Part shown: positions 1 through 8,028 of the stretch, in pieces | Numbering within the stretch: position 1 is the first letter of the stretch | How the letters are laid out: every line of letters starts with the position of its first letter | The notes under the pieces: generated by a model | What the model was told of the DNA's origin: nothing | Database searches by the model: none | Seen by the model: only the letters and a program-made list of their open reading frames with translations | Assembly (NCBI RefSeq): GCF_900115395.1 | Contig: NZ_FOWE01000005.1 | Coordinates: 351,817-415,816 of the forward strand | Length of the DNA: 64,000 nt | Source: Geodermatophilus obscurus | GTDB lineage: Bacteria; Actinomycetota; Actinomycetes; Mycobacteriales; Geodermatophilaceae | Direction: 5' to 3' | Translations under genes and position numbers: made by a program

Positions 1-395
1 GCGGCGGTCAGGCCGGCGAGCACCGGCTCCAGGACGGCGAACGCCTCGCCCACGGTGAGCCGGCCGCGGGCCTGCAGCAGGTCGCGCAGCGTGCGGCCGC
101 GGACGAGCTCCATGACGAGGAACACCAGGCCCTGGTCGCTGCCCTGGTCGCTGACCGACACGACGTTCGGGTGGCTGAGCATCGCCGCGGCGCGCGCCTC
201 CCGGGTGAACCGGTCGACGAACGTCGGGTCGTGCGCCAGGTGCTCGGCCATGACCTTGACGGCGACGGTGCGGTGCAGCCGCAGGTCGGTCGCGGCGTAG
301 ACGGTGGACATGCCGCCGCGCGCGAGGCGCTCCTCGAGGCGGTAGCGCCCCTCGAGGACCAGGCCGACCACGGGGTCGGTCACGGCGGTGTCCAC
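1..395 (-). CDS. Serine/threonine protein kinase, N-terminal part (PknL-type), cut by window edge
   Basis: The first ~131 codons of a Hanks-type kinase are present, starting at GTG 395 and running off position 1. Visible are the glycine-rich loop (RLARGGMSTVYAA, about residues 23-35), the ATP-anchoring lysine in TVAVKVM and the hinge stretch VFLVMELVRGRTLRDLL. The catalytic loop and any membrane or PASTA region lie outside. A few genes away (2210) is a homologue of M. tuberculosis Rv2175c, the winged-helix substrate of PknL, and the later genes follow the pknL neighbourhood. I therefore infer PknL, but the extracytoplasmic part needed to separate it from PknB-type kinases is not in view. Confidence 0.85.
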   Translation of the reverse strand, partial: MDTAVTDPVVGLVLEGRYRLEERLARGGMSTVYAATDLRLHRTVAVKVMAEHLAHDPTFVDRFTREARAAAMLSHPNVVSVSDQGSDQGLVFLVMELVRGRTLRDLLQARGRLTVGEAFAVLEPVLAGLTA

Positions 396-496
396 GCTGC
401 GAGTCTAGGAGCGGGCGGCGCGGGAGCGGCGGTCACACACGCAGTCGCGCCGCCCGCAGCACCCAGCCGTCACACCGACCACAGGAGGACGGCCGG

Positions 497-583
497 GATC
501 AGGGTCCCTGATCGTGCGGCGTCCTCCCTCACGGTGGGACGTGCGGGAGGACGCCCGACTATCAGGTCACCTGATCGTCGCGG
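497..583. repeat. Intergenic palindromes after glyA (GATCAGG family)
   Basis: Two palindromes sit between glyA and the kinase: GATCAGGGTCCCTGATC (497-513) and ATCAGGTCACCTGAT (561-575). The second is part of a 39-base unit (545-583) that recurs at 14041-14079, again only a few bases past a minus-strand stop codon. Between them, GTCCTCCC (about 521-528) can pair with GGGAGGAC (545-552). The position and folding suggest a terminator-like or REP-like element. The rest of 396-590 holds nothing else I can name. Confidence 0.7.
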
Positions 584-590
584 GGCACGC

Positions 591-2048
591 TCAGGAGAGC
601 TCGAGGCCCGGGTAGAGCGGGTGGGCGGCGACCAGCTCGGCGGCGGCCGCGCGGGTCTTGTCGGCCAGGCCGGCGTCGACGACGTACTTCGCCCGGGACG
701 GCGACCCGTCCTTCGTCGCGGCCGGGGAGGTGTTCGACAGGACCTCCACGATGAGCTCGGCGGTGCGGTCGAACTCCGCCGCGCCGAACCCGCGGGTGGT
801 CAGCGCGGGGGTGCCCAGCCGGACGCCGGAGGTGTACCAGGCCCCGTTGGGGTCGGCCGGGACCGAGTTGCGGTTGGTGACGATGCCGGCGTCGAGCAGC
901 GCGGACTCCGCCTGCCGGCCGGTGAGCCCGAAGCCGGAGACGTCGAGCAGCACGATGTGGTTCTCGGTGCCGCCGGTGACCAGGGTCGCGCCGCGGCGGG
1001 CCAGCCCCTCGGCGAGGGAGACGGCGTTGTCGACGACGGCCTGCGCGTACGTGGCGAACTGCGGGCGGCGGGCCTCGGCGAAGGCGACCGCCTTGGCGGC
1101 CATGACGTGCGGCAGCGGCCCGCCGAGCACCATCGGGCAGCCGCGGTCGACGGCGTCGGCGTACTCGGGCTGGCTGAGCACGAACCCGCCGCGCGGGCCG
1201 CGCAGCGACTTGTGGCTGGTGCTGGTGACGACGTGCGAGTGCGGCACCGGGTCGAAGTCGCCGGTGAACACCTTCCCGGCGACCAGGCCGGCGAAGTGGC
1301 TCATGTCGACGATCAGCGTGGCGCCCACCTCGTCGGCGATCTCCCGCATCCGCGCGAAGTCGACCTTCCGCGGGTAGGCGGAGTAGCCGGCCATGAGCAC
1401 CAGCGGGCGGAACTCGCGGGCGCGGGCGGCGACGGCGTCGTAGTCCAGCAGCCCGGTGCCCGGGTCGGTGCCGTAGGAGGACTGGGCGAACATCTTGCCG
1501 CTGATGTTCGGCCGGAAGCCGTGGGTGAGGTGGCCGCCGGCGTCGAGGCTCATGCCGAGCATCCGCTGGTCGCCGAGGGCGTGCCGCAGGGTGGCCCAGT
1601 CCTCGTCGGTGAGGTCGTTGACGTGCCGGACGCCAGCCCGCTCGAGTGCGGGGGACTCGATGCGCTGGGCCAGCACGGCCCAGAAGGCGACCAGGTTCGC
1701 GTCGATGCCCGAGTGCGGCTGGACGTAGGCGTGCGGGGCGCCGAACAGCTCGCGGGCGTGCTCGGCGGCCAGCGCCTCGACGGTGTCGACGTTCTGGCAG
1801 CCGGCGTAGAAGCGGTGGCCGACCGTGCCCTCGGCGTACTTGTCGGAGAGCCAGTTCCCCATGGTGAGCAGCACGGCGGGGGAGGCGTAGTTCTCGCTGG
1901 CGATCAGCTTCAGCGAGGCGCGCTGGTCGGCCAGCTCGGCGCCGATCGCGTCGGCGACGCGCGGCTCGACCTCGGCGATGACCGACAGCGCGCTGCGGTA
2001 GGCGGTGGACGCGGCGGAGGCGTCGAAGGCGGGGGTCACGTCGCTCAT
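591..2048 (-). CDS. glyA: Serine hydroxymethyltransferase
   Basis: This 485-residue fold-type I PLP enzyme interconverts serine and glycine while loading tetrahydrofolate with a one-carbon unit, in the cytosol. The N-terminal SHMT core is clear ([28 protein letters not shown]). The PLP lysine lies in [14 protein letters not shown] at about residue 280, and the C-terminal substrate region is intact. It is longer than the ~420-residue E. coli type because of an insertion at about residues 129-161 ([16 protein letters not shown] onward); some actinobacterial enzymes are similarly long. A ZTP riboswitch precedes the gene, linking it to folate and purine status. It lies between the kinase and the Rv2175c homologue, which are close neighbours in mycobacteria. 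Confidence 0.95.
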   Translation of the reverse strand: MSDVTPAFDASAASTAYRSALSVIAEVEPRVADAIGAELADQRASLKLIASENYASPAVLLTMGNWLSDKYAEGTVGHRFYAGCQNVDTVEALAAEHARELFGAPHAYVQPHSGIDANLVAFWAVLAQRIESPALERAGVRHVNDLTDEDWATLRHALGDQRMLGMSLDAGGHLTHGFRPNISGKMFAQSSYGTDPGTGLLDYDAVAARAREFRPLVLMAGYSAYPRKVDFARMREIADEVGATLIVDMSHFAGLVAGKVFTGDFDPVPHSHVVTSTSHKSLRGPRGGFVLSQPEYADAVDRGCPMVLGGPLPHVMAAKAVAFAEARRPQFATYAQAVVDNAVSLAEGLARRGATLVTGGTENHIVLLDVSGFGLTGRQAESALLDAGIVTNRNSVPADPNGAWYTSGVRLGTPALTTRGFGAAEFDRTAELIVEVLSNTSPAATKDGSPSRAKYVVDAGLADKTRAAAAELVAAHPLYPGLELS

Positions 2049-2077
2049 GGGGGCTCCTGGCGGGTGTCGGCGTCAGC

Positions 2078-2150
2078 GGTGCCCAGGCGCCCGGCGGGGG
2101 AGTGCAGGCCGCTCCCCGGTGGTGCCCCACCTCGATGCGCCAGTCACGGC
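2078..2150 (-). promoter_or_regulatory. ZTP (pfl) riboswitch in the glyA leader
   Basis: Read on the minus strand, the leader contains the hallmark pieces of the ZTP riboswitch in order: CCGTGACTGGCG (2149-2138), a GGTGG...CCACC hairpin (2131-2118), CCGGGGAGC (2119-2111), then after a variable spacer CGCCTGGGCA (2089-2080), which closes the pseudoknot domain. The aptamer begins within a few bases of the predicted transcription start. ZTP/ZMP builds up when 10-formyl-tetrahydrofolate is scarce, and this class commonly controls glyA and purine or folate genes. About 30 bases separate the aptamer from the ATG, so control of translation is more likely than a long expression platform; that point is inference. 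Confidence 0.93.
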
Positions 2151-2159
2151 CCACCGTCG

Positions 2160-2165
2160 ATCCTA
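2160..2165 (-). promoter_or_regulatory. -10 box of the glyA promoter
   Basis: TAGGAT on the minus strand lies about 10 bases before the first conserved riboswitch base, so transcription would begin at the edge of the aptamer. I see no convincing -35 box. Confidence 0.5.
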
Positions 2166-2197
2166 GCCCGCGACGGCGACCCGGCCCCGGTCCGTCC

Positions 2198-2203
2198 TAG
2201 GCT
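2198..2203 (+). promoter_or_regulatory. -10 box, probably leaderless, for the Rv2175c-like gene
   Basis: TAGGCT lies 6 bases before the GTG at 2210, the spacing expected of a leaderless actinobacterial transcript. There is no Shine-Dalgarno sequence. Confidence 0.45.
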
Positions 2204-2209
2204 CGATGC

Positions 2210-2548
2210 GTGCAGACCGACGAGATGGAGACGCTGACCCCCGCCGAGGTCGCCGCCGCACTCGGTGTCTCGCCGAACAAGGTCCGGCAGCTCATCCGCG
2301 AGGACCGGCTGATGGCCGTCCCCGGCAGCGGCAACAGCCGCATCCCGGCCGACTTCCTCCAGGAGGGCGCGGTCCTGCGGCACCTGCCCGGGCTGATCAC
2401 CGTCCTCAAGGACGGCGGCTACACCGACGTCGAGGTGTTCGACTGGCTGTTCCGGCACGACGAGTCGCTGCCGGGGACGCCGGTGCAGGCCCTGCGCGAC
2501 GACCGGCACACCGAGGTCACGAGGCGCGCCCAGGCCCTCGCCTTCTGA
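2210..2548 (+). CDS. Rv2175c-like winged-helix DNA-binding protein
   Basis: This small protein (112 residues) has an N-terminal helix-turn-helix (LTPAEVAAALGVSPNKVRQLI, about residues 9-29) and a C-terminal half, LPGLITVLKDGGYTDVEVFDWLF, typical of Rv2175c. The M. tuberculosis protein binds DNA weakly and is phosphorylated by PknL on an N-terminal threonine, which modulates that binding. Here the N-terminus carries Thr3, Thr8 and Thr10. The kinase fragment at 1-395 is the probable partner. The start could also be ATG 2225; GTG 2210 is preferred because of the -10 box just upstream. The gene converges on crtB, with a hairpin repeat between them. Confidence 0.88.
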   Translation: MQTDEMETLTPAEVAAALGVSPNKVRQLIREDRLMAVPGSGNSRIPADFLQEGAVLRHLPGLITVLKDGGYTDVEVFDWLFRHDESLPGTPVQALRDDRHTEVTRRAQALAF

Positions 2549-2555
2549 TCCATCA

Positions 2556-2614
2556 GGCACAGGAAGCGATGCGCACGTGTCGACGCCGGATACGTGCGTA
2601 CCGCTTCCTATGCC
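2556..2614. repeat. Palindromic hairpin repeat, copy 1 (AGGAAGCG family)
   Basis: A 23-base arm (2556-2578, beginning GGCACAGGAAGCGATGC) pairs with 2592-2614 with three mismatches across a 13-base loop. A second copy lies at 16703-16761. It separates convergent genes and probably ends transcription from both sides. The minus-strand crtB stop codon (2610-2608) is inside the 3' arm, so the element supplies the end of that gene. Confidence 0.8.
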
Positions 2615-3543
2615 TGGCGGGACCCGGCGCGCTGGCGGAGGCGGACGGTCTGGGCGCTCGCGAGGCGGCGGGCGAAGATCCCGAGCCGGCGCGGCTTGGA
2701 CACCGTCACCCGGCGGTCGAGGACGCGGAAGTCGGCGCGCTCGATCTCGGTGAGGATGCCGCCGTAGAGCGCGGTGGCCGCGCGCACGCAGTCGCGGGAC
2801 TCCGCGGCGAGCATCGGCGTCCCCGGAGCGGCGTCGTCGTAGCGGCGGCGCACGATCGCGACCATCTCCTGCATGAGTGCGCGGAAGCGGGCGTCGTACC
2901 GCTTGGCCGCGATCTGCTCGCGGGTCACCCCGTGCGCGGCCATGACGTCGGCGGGCAGGTAGACCCGCCCGCGGTCGGCGTCCTCGGCGACGTCGCGCAG
3001 GAAGTTGGTCAGCTGGAAGGCCTCGCCCAGGGCGATCGCGTGCGGCGCGGCCTCCTCGCGGGTGACGCCGGGCGCGGTGCCCAGCACGGGCAGCACCTGC
3101 AGGCCGATCACCGACGCCGAGCCCCACATGTACCGGTCCACCGCCGCCATGTCGGCGTAGCCGGTGACCGTGAGGTCGCTGGTCATCGCGGCGAGGAAGT
3201 CGACGAGGTGCTCGACCGGGATCGCGTACCGGCGGTAGGTGTTCACCGTGGCCAGCCGCACCGGGTCGTCGGACCAGCCTGCCTCGAGCTCGGCCAGCAG
3301 CGCGCGCGACCAGTCGGCGAGGTCGCCCTCCGGGTCGGCGCCGGGGTGGTCGACGAGGTCGTCGGCGGTGCGGGCTGCGGCGTAGAGGGCGTGGACCGCC
3401 GGGCGCCGGTCGGCGGTGAGCAGCCGGGTGGCGAGGTGGTAGCTCTTGCCGTGCTCGGCGTTGACCGCCGCGCAGAACCGGTAGGCGGCGTCGAGCCGTT
3501 CCTGCCGCTCCGCCGTCGACAGCGGCCGCTCGGTCGCCGTCAC
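2608..3543 (-). CDS. crtB: Phytoene synthase
   Basis: This enzyme of 311 residues condenses two geranylgeranyl diphosphates to phytoene, the first committed carotenoid step. The aspartate-rich motif ARTADDLVD (about residues 57-65) and the second motif LTNFLRDVAEDADRGRVYLP (about 171-190) are intact, as expected for an active squalene/phytoene synthase. The start GTG at 3543 overlaps the crtI stop as GTGA, so translation is probably coupled. It is the last gene of crtE-crtI-crtB. Its stop codon lies in a palindromic repeat shared with the flavin reductase gene at 16755. Confidence 0.95.
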   Translation of the reverse strand: MTATERPLSTAERQERLDAAYRFCAAVNAEHGKSYHLATRLLTADRRPAVHALYAAARTADDLVDHPGADPEGDLADWSRALLAELEAGWSDDPVRLATVNTYRRYAIPVEHLVDFLAAMTSDLTVTGYADMAAVDRYMWGSASVIGLQVLPVLGTAPGVTREEAAPHAIALGEAFQLTNFLRDVAEDADRGRVYLPADVMAAHGVTREQIAAKRYDARFRALMQEMVAIVRRRYDDAAPGTPMLAAESRDCVRAATALYGGILTEIERADFRVLDRRVTVSKPRRLGIFARRLASAQTVRLRQRAGSRQA

Positions 3544-5027
3544 CGGACCGGCCCCGTGATCCGCTCGGCGGCGAGCCGGCCGCTGATGACCACCATCGGC
3601 ACGCCGACGCCGGGCTGCACCGACGAGCCGGCCAGGACCACGTTCTCGGGGCCGCGGCGGGGCAGGGTCGGCGTCCGGAACGGGCCGGTCTGGCCGAAGG
3701 TGTGGGCCAGCGCGAACGGCGTGCCGGCCGCCATGCCCTGCCGGGCCCAGGTCAGCGGGGTGTCCACGTGCTCCACCTCGATCGCGTCGGAGAGGCCCGT
3801 CCAGCCGCGGGCCTCCAGGGTGCCCAGCACCTCCTCGCGGTAGCGCGGGGTGAGGGCGTCCCAGTCGATGTGCGGGTTCCCGCCGCTGTGCGGGTCGAGG
3901 TTCGGCGCCGGCGCGACGACGCTGAGCACCTGCCCGCCGTCGGGTGCCAGCGAGCGGTCGGTGCGCGAGGGCATGCTCACGAGCAGGCTCGGGTCGCTCA
4001 TCGGCCGGCCGTCGCGGGTCAGCTCGTCGAACACCTGCTGCCAGGCCGCGCCGAAGCTGATCGTGTGGTGCGCCTGGCCGGGCAGCTCGTCGCGCACGCC
4101 GAGGTGCAGCGTGACGCAGCTGGGGGAGTAGGTGGGGCGGCGGCGGGAGAACCCGGGGACCAGTCTCTCGGGGACGTCGGTGGTCACGACGACGGCGTCG
4201 GCGGGCAGCCGCTCCCCGCCCTCGAGGCACACGCCGGTGACCCGCCGGCCGCGGACGTCGAGCTGCTCGACGGTCGCGCCGTACCGGAACACGACGCCAG
4301 CGTCGGCCGCGGCGGCCGCCATCGCCCGCGGCACCGCACCGATCCCGCCGACCGGGTGCCACACGCCGGCGCCGATGTCGAGCTGGGCGATGACGGCGTA
4401 GGCGGCGATCGCGCGGAACGGCGAGACGCCGGCGTAGAGCGCCTGGAAGCTGAACAGCCGCCGGAGCCGGTCGTCGTCGAAGAAGCGGGCGACGTGGCTC
4501 GACAGCCGCCCGAAGCCGCCGCGGCGGGCCAGCGCCCACAGCTCCGGGCCGAGCAGGTCCAGCGGGGTGTCGAGGTTGCGGTCGATGAAAGTGCGCAGCT
4601 GCAGCCGGTACAGCTCGGCGAGGTCGGCGAGGTAGCGGCGCAGCGCGGCGGCCTCGGCCGGGCCGGCCAGGGCCTCGACCCCGGCGGCGAAGGCGTCGAC
4701 GTCGGCGTGCACGTCGAGGTGGGAGCCGTCGGCGAACTGCGCGCGGTAGGTGGTCTCCAGGGGCACCAGCTCGAGGCGGTCCTCCAGCCGCTCGCCGACG
4801 GCGGCCAGCGTGTCGGCCACCAGCTCCGGAGCGGTGAACACCGAGGGCCCGGTGTCGAGGACGTAGCCGTCGCGCTCGAGGACGCCGGCGCGGCCGCCCG
4901 GGCCGGGCCCGCGCTCGACGACCGTCACCTCGCGGCCGGCGCCACGCAGCCGCAGCGCCGTGGCCAGCCCGGCCAGGCCCGCGCCGATCACGACGACCCG
5001 GTCGGTCGCCCCGGGGACGGTGCGCAC
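3540..5027 (-). CDS. crtI: Phytoene desaturase (CrtI family)
   Basis: This 495-residue FAD-dependent desaturase opens with the dinucleotide-binding motif VVVIGAGLAGLATALRLRGAG and ends with the family signature around VVLAGSSVQPGVGVPMVVISGRLAAERI. It is expected to introduce double bonds into phytoene to give lycopene or a less desaturated product. The start GTG 5027 lies 2 bases after the crtE stop, and the stop overlaps crtB. No other desaturase is adjacent; the related gene at 19339 is closer to CrtO. The number of desaturation steps cannot be read from the sequence. Confidence 0.94.
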   Translation of the reverse strand: MRTVPGATDRVVVIGAGLAGLATALRLRGAGREVTVVERGPGPGGRAGVLERDGYVLDTGPSVFTAPELVADTLAAVGERLEDRLELVPLETTYRAQFADGSHLDVHADVDAFAAGVEALAGPAEAAALRRYLADLAELYRLQLRTFIDRNLDTPLDLLGPELWALARRGGFGRLSSHVARFFDDDRLRRLFSFQALYAGVSPFRAIAAYAVIAQLDIGAGVWHPVGGIGAVPRAMAAAAADAGVVFRYGATVEQLDVRGRRVTGVCLEGGERLPADAVVVTTDVPERLVPGFSRRRPTYSPSCVTLHLGVRDELPGQAHHTISFGAAWQQVFDELTRDGRPMSDPSLLVSMPSRTDRSLAPDGGQVLSVVAPAPNLDPHSGGNPHIDWDALTPRYREEVLGTLEARGWTGLSDAIEVEHVDTPLTWARQGMAAGTPFALAHTFGQTGPFRTPTLPRRGPENVVLAGSSVQPGVGVPMVVISGRLAAERITGPVR

Positions 5028-5029
5028 GG

Positions 5030-6166
5030 TCAGGCGGTCCGCGTGGTCGCGGCGACGGCGAGCGCGTCGAGAGCGGCGCGGGCCTCCTGGGCGATCGGGG
5101 CGTCGGCGATCGCGGCGCGCGCGGTGGCGGTGCTCTCGGCGATCCGCTCCTCGACCCGGGCGCGGGCGCCGGTGCCCTCGATCAGCGCCCGCAGGGCGGC
5201 GAACTGCTCCTCGCCGGCGTCGGGGTCGCCGAGGGACTCGCGCAGCAGCCGGCGGCCGGCGTCGTCGGCGGCCTCCTCGGCCAGGGCGACCAGCAGGGTC
5301 TGCTTGCCCTCGCGCAGGTCGTCGTCGGCGGACTTGCCGGTGACGGCGGGGTCGCCGAACACGCCGAGGACGTCGTCGCGCAGCTGGAACGCCTCGCCCA
5401 GCGGCAGGCCGATGGCGGTGTAGACGTCGGCGGCGCGCGGGCCGGCGCCGGCGAGCGCGGCACCGAGCTGCAGCGGGCGCTGCACGGTGTAGCCGGCGCT
5501 CTTGTACCGGGCGACGGTGAGCGCGCCCTGCGCGCCCGGCAGGCCGCCGGCGGCGCGCAGCAGGTCGAGGTATTGCCCGGCGGTGACCTCGGTGCGCATG
5601 GTGTCCCACACGGAGCGGGCGCGGGCCAGCGCCGGGCCGGAGATGCCCGAGCGGCGCAGCAGCTCGTCGGACCAGACCAGCGCGAGGTCGCCGACGAGGA
5701 TCGCCGCGCCCACGCCGAAGGCGTCGCCGTCGCCGGACAGGCCGCCGTCGCCGTGGCGGGTGGCGAAGCCGACGTGCGTGGCGGGGCGGCCGCGGCGGGT
5801 GAGGGCGCCGTCCATGACGTCGTCGTGGACCAGCGCGCTGGCGTGCACGAACTCCAGCGCGGCGACCGCCCGCAGCACTGCGGCGTCGTCCTCGGCCGGA
5901 CCGGAGACGTCCTCGGCGACCCCGCGCCAGCCCCAGTAGGCGAAGGCCGGGCGCAGCCGCTTGCCGCCGTCGGCCAGCGCGCAGACCTCGTCGACGACCG
6001 GCGTGAGCGAGGGGTCCATCCCGGACAGCGTGGTGCGCTGCTCCTCGAGGAACCCGGTCAGTGCGGCCGACACCGCGCCCCGGATGCGGCCCAGGTCGGC
6101 GGCCGCCAGGGAGGGCGGCAGCTGACGGACCACGGACCCTCGTTGCTCCGCCGCGCCGGTGATCAC
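5030..6166 (-). CDS. crtE: Geranylgeranyl diphosphate synthase
   Basis: This all-trans polyprenyl diphosphate synthase makes the C20 precursor of phytoene. The first aspartate-rich motif is HDDVMDG (DDxxD at about residues 115-119) followed by TRRGRPATH, and the second is [13 protein letters not shown] (about residue 260). I chose GTG 6166 (378 residues) because a GATACT box lies 6 bases upstream; ATG/GTG codons as far as 6229 are in frame and would add up to 21 residues. It occupies the position of mycobacterial idsA2, divergent from metF, but here it leads a carotenoid operon. Confidence 0.93.
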   Translation of the reverse strand: MITGAAEQRGSVVRQLPPSLAAADLGRIRGAVSAALTGFLEEQRTTLSGMDPSLTPVVDEVCALADGGKRLRPAFAYWGWRGVAEDVSGPAEDDAAVLRAVAALEFVHASALVHDDVMDGALTRRGRPATHVGFATRHGDGGLSGDGDAFGVGAAILVGDLALVWSDELLRRSGISGPALARARSVWDTMRTEVTAGQYLDLLRAAGGLPGAQGALTVARYKSAGYTVQRPLQLGAALAGAGPRAADVYTAIGLPLGEAFQLRDDVLGVFGDPAVTGKSADDDLREGKQTLLVALAEEAADDAGRRLLRESLGDPDAGEEQFAALRALIEGTGARARVEERIAESTATARAAIADAPIAQEARAALDALAVAATTRTA

Positions 6167-6172
6167 GCGGCC

Positions 6173-6178
6173 AGTATC
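6173..6178 (-). promoter_or_regulatory. -10 box of crtEIB, probably leaderless
   Basis: GATACT on the minus strand ends 6 bases before the GTG at 6166. The spacing decides the crtE start chosen here. Confidence 0.45.
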
Positions 6179-6301
6179 GCCCCATGGAGTCGTGCGCGTC
6201 CCGTTCAGGGGCCGGTGGGACCTGTTCACGGGCTGTCTCCTGCCGCTCGGCCGGTGCTCTCCGGAACCCTTCCGGCGGGAACGCGCGGCCGGATGCAGAC
6301 G

Positions 6302-6307
6302 TACCCT
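6302..6307 (+). promoter_or_regulatory. -10 box of metF, probably leaderless
   Basis: TACCCT ends 8 bases before the metF GTG at 6316, with no Shine-Dalgarno sequence between. Confidence 0.4.
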
Positions 6308-6315
6308 CGGTCCCC

Positions 6316-7248
6316 GTGACCGCCAGCGTCCGTGAACTGCTCACCTCGTCCCGGCCGACGTGGTCGTTCGAGTTCTTCCCGGCCAAGACGCCCGAGGGTG
6401 AGGCCCAGCTGTGGACCGCGCTGCGCCGGCTGGAGTCGCTGCGGCCGTCGTTCGTGTCGGTGACCTACGGCGCCGGCGGCTCGACCCGGGAGGGCACGGT
6501 CGCCGTCACCGAGCGGATCGCCGCCGAGACGACGATGACCCCGCTGGCGCACCTGACCGCGGTCGACCACTCGGTCGCCGAGCTGCGGCACGTCGTCAGC
6601 CGGCTGGCCGCCGCGGGTGTGCGCAACCTGCTGGCGCTGCGCGGCGACCCGCCCGGCGCCGACCCCCAGGCGGACTGGGTGGCCCACCCGCAGGGCCTGC
6701 GCTACGCCTCCGAGCTGGTCGAGCTGATCCGCTCGATGGGCGACTTCTCGGTCGGCGTCGCCGCGTTCCCCGAGCGGCACCCGCGCTCGCCGGACTTCGA
6801 CAGCGACGTCGAGATGTTCGTGCGCAAGTGCCGCGCCGGCGCGGACTTCGCGATCACCCAGATGTTCTTCCGCGTCGAGGACTACCTGCGGCTGCGCGAC
6901 CGGGTGGCCGCCCGCGGCTGCGACGTCCCGGTGATCGCCGGGGTCATGCCGGTGACCAACGCCCGGCAGATCACCCGCATCGTGCAGCTGTCGGGGCAGG
7001 CGTTCCCGGAGGACCTGGCCGCCCGCTTCGCCGAGCTCGACGGTGACTCACCCGAGGACAAGGCGGCGGTGCGCGCCTACGGCGTCGAGGTGGCGACGGC
7101 GATGTGCCGGCGGCTGCTCGACGAGGGCGTGCCCGGCATCCACTTCATCACCATGAACCGGTCGACGGCGACGCGCGAGGTCTACGCCAACCTCACCGAC
7201 GCGGCCACCGGGATGTCGGTGCCCTCGACCCTGGCCGCGACCCCCTAG
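6316..7248 (+). CDS. metF: 5,10-methylenetetrahydrofolate reductase
   Basis: This 310-residue TIM-barrel flavoenzyme reduces methylene-THF to methyl-THF for methionine synthesis. Family landmarks in order are [13 protein letters not shown] near the N-terminus, [25 protein letters not shown], the substrate-binding stretch [24 protein letters not shown], and GIHFITMN near the end. The start GTG 6316 follows a -10 box; an upstream in-frame ATG at 6184 would add a non-conserved tail reaching into the crtE leader. It matches the Rv2172c position. The stop overlaps that of the convergent gene at 7245 within CTAG. Confidence 0.93.
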   Translation: MTASVRELLTSSRPTWSFEFFPAKTPEGEAQLWTALRRLESLRPSFVSVTYGAGGSTREGTVAVTERIAAETTMTPLAHLTAVDHSVAELRHVVSRLAAAGVRNLLALRGDPPGADPQADWVAHPQGLRYASELVELIRSMGDFSVGVAAFPERHPRSPDFDSDVEMFVRKCRAGADFAITQMFFRVEDYLRLRDRVAARGCDVPVIAGVMPVTNARQITRIVQLSGQAFPEDLAARFAELDGDSPEDKAAVRAYGVEVATAMCRRLLDEGVPGIHFITMNRSTATREVYANLTDAATGMSVPSTLAATP

Positions 7249-7886
7249 ACGCTGACGCGGTGGCCGGGCTCGAGCAGCTCGGCGGTCATCCGGGCGGCCC
7301 GGCGCAGCGCCTCCCGCTCGGCGGCGTAGCCCCCGAGGACCCCGACGACGGGCAGCTGGGACACCAGCCGGGCACCCAGGCGGCCCTTGGGACGGGCGTC
7401 GAGCGCGTCGTCGATCCGGCCGAGCAGCTGCGCGGCGCGCCACACGGTGCGCGCCGCCCCGGCCAGGCCGGTCCGCTCCTCGCGCGCGCCGAACGCCGTC
7501 TCGACGTAGCTGCCGCGGACGCGCTCCAGCAGCGGGCGGACGCGGTCGGCGGGCAGGTCGCGCGCCAGCAGCACGCGGCTGAGCAGCGACACCCGCTCGG
7601 CCGGGTCGGTCACCCCGTGCTCGCCGGCGACGCCGAGCACCACCAGTGACTGCACCGCCGTGCCGACGGTGTTCTGCAGCGGGAGCAGGTCGGCCAGCCG
7701 TCCCGCCACGCGGGGCAGCCCGCCGGCCGCCGCGGCCACCCGTGACACCCGGTCGGCCCACCAGGCGTCCCGCTCGGCGGGCGGCAGCTCCGGCGGGCGG
7801 CCCAGCCGCTGCACGAGGGGGCCGGTGAGCCGGTCGACCCGGCGCAGGACGTCGACGACGACGGCGTCGCTGAGGGGAGGGGCCAT
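7245..7886 (-). CDS. Conserved hypothetical protein, 213 residues
   Basis: I do not recognise the family with confidence. The protein is alanine- and arginine-rich, with one clear hydrophobic stretch around [18 protein letters not shown] (about residues 73-90) and another near [13 protein letters not shown] close to the C-terminus. There is no signal peptide. The layout faintly recalls EcsC-like membrane-associated proteins, but no signature residues support that. The start is ATG 7886; longer forms reach into the promoter of the divergent gene at 8029. It is convergent with metF, the two TAG stops sharing CTAG. Confidence 0.6.
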   Translation of the reverse strand: MAPPLSDAVVVDVLRRVDRLTGPLVQRLGRPPELPPAERDAWWADRVSRVAAAAGGLPRVAGRLADLLPLQNTVGTAVQSLVVLGVAGEHGVTDPAERVSLLSRVLLARDLPADRVRPLLERVRGSYVETAFGAREERTGLAGAARTVWRAAQLLGRIDDALDARPKGRLGARLVSQLPVVGVLGGYAAEREALRRAARMTAELLEPGHRVSV

Positions 7887-8028
7887 GAGGTGCGCATACC
7901 CGCCGGCGCGCCCGGTGCACGCCCGCGGTGGCGGCGACGGTGTGCGCGCGGGTGCAGCCGGAGGCCCCGGACCCGCACGTCCGCGCACGCGGTCGGCCGG
8001 GTTGCGCGGCGCTCGTAGCGTGGCGCGC

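Noticed and set aside
171..2237. A 688-codon open frame on the plus strand over glyA
   Set aside because: It lies antisense to a fully conserved glyA; in DNA this GC-rich the opposite strand stays open by codon bias. Its sequence is low-complexity Gly/Arg/Val with no family features.
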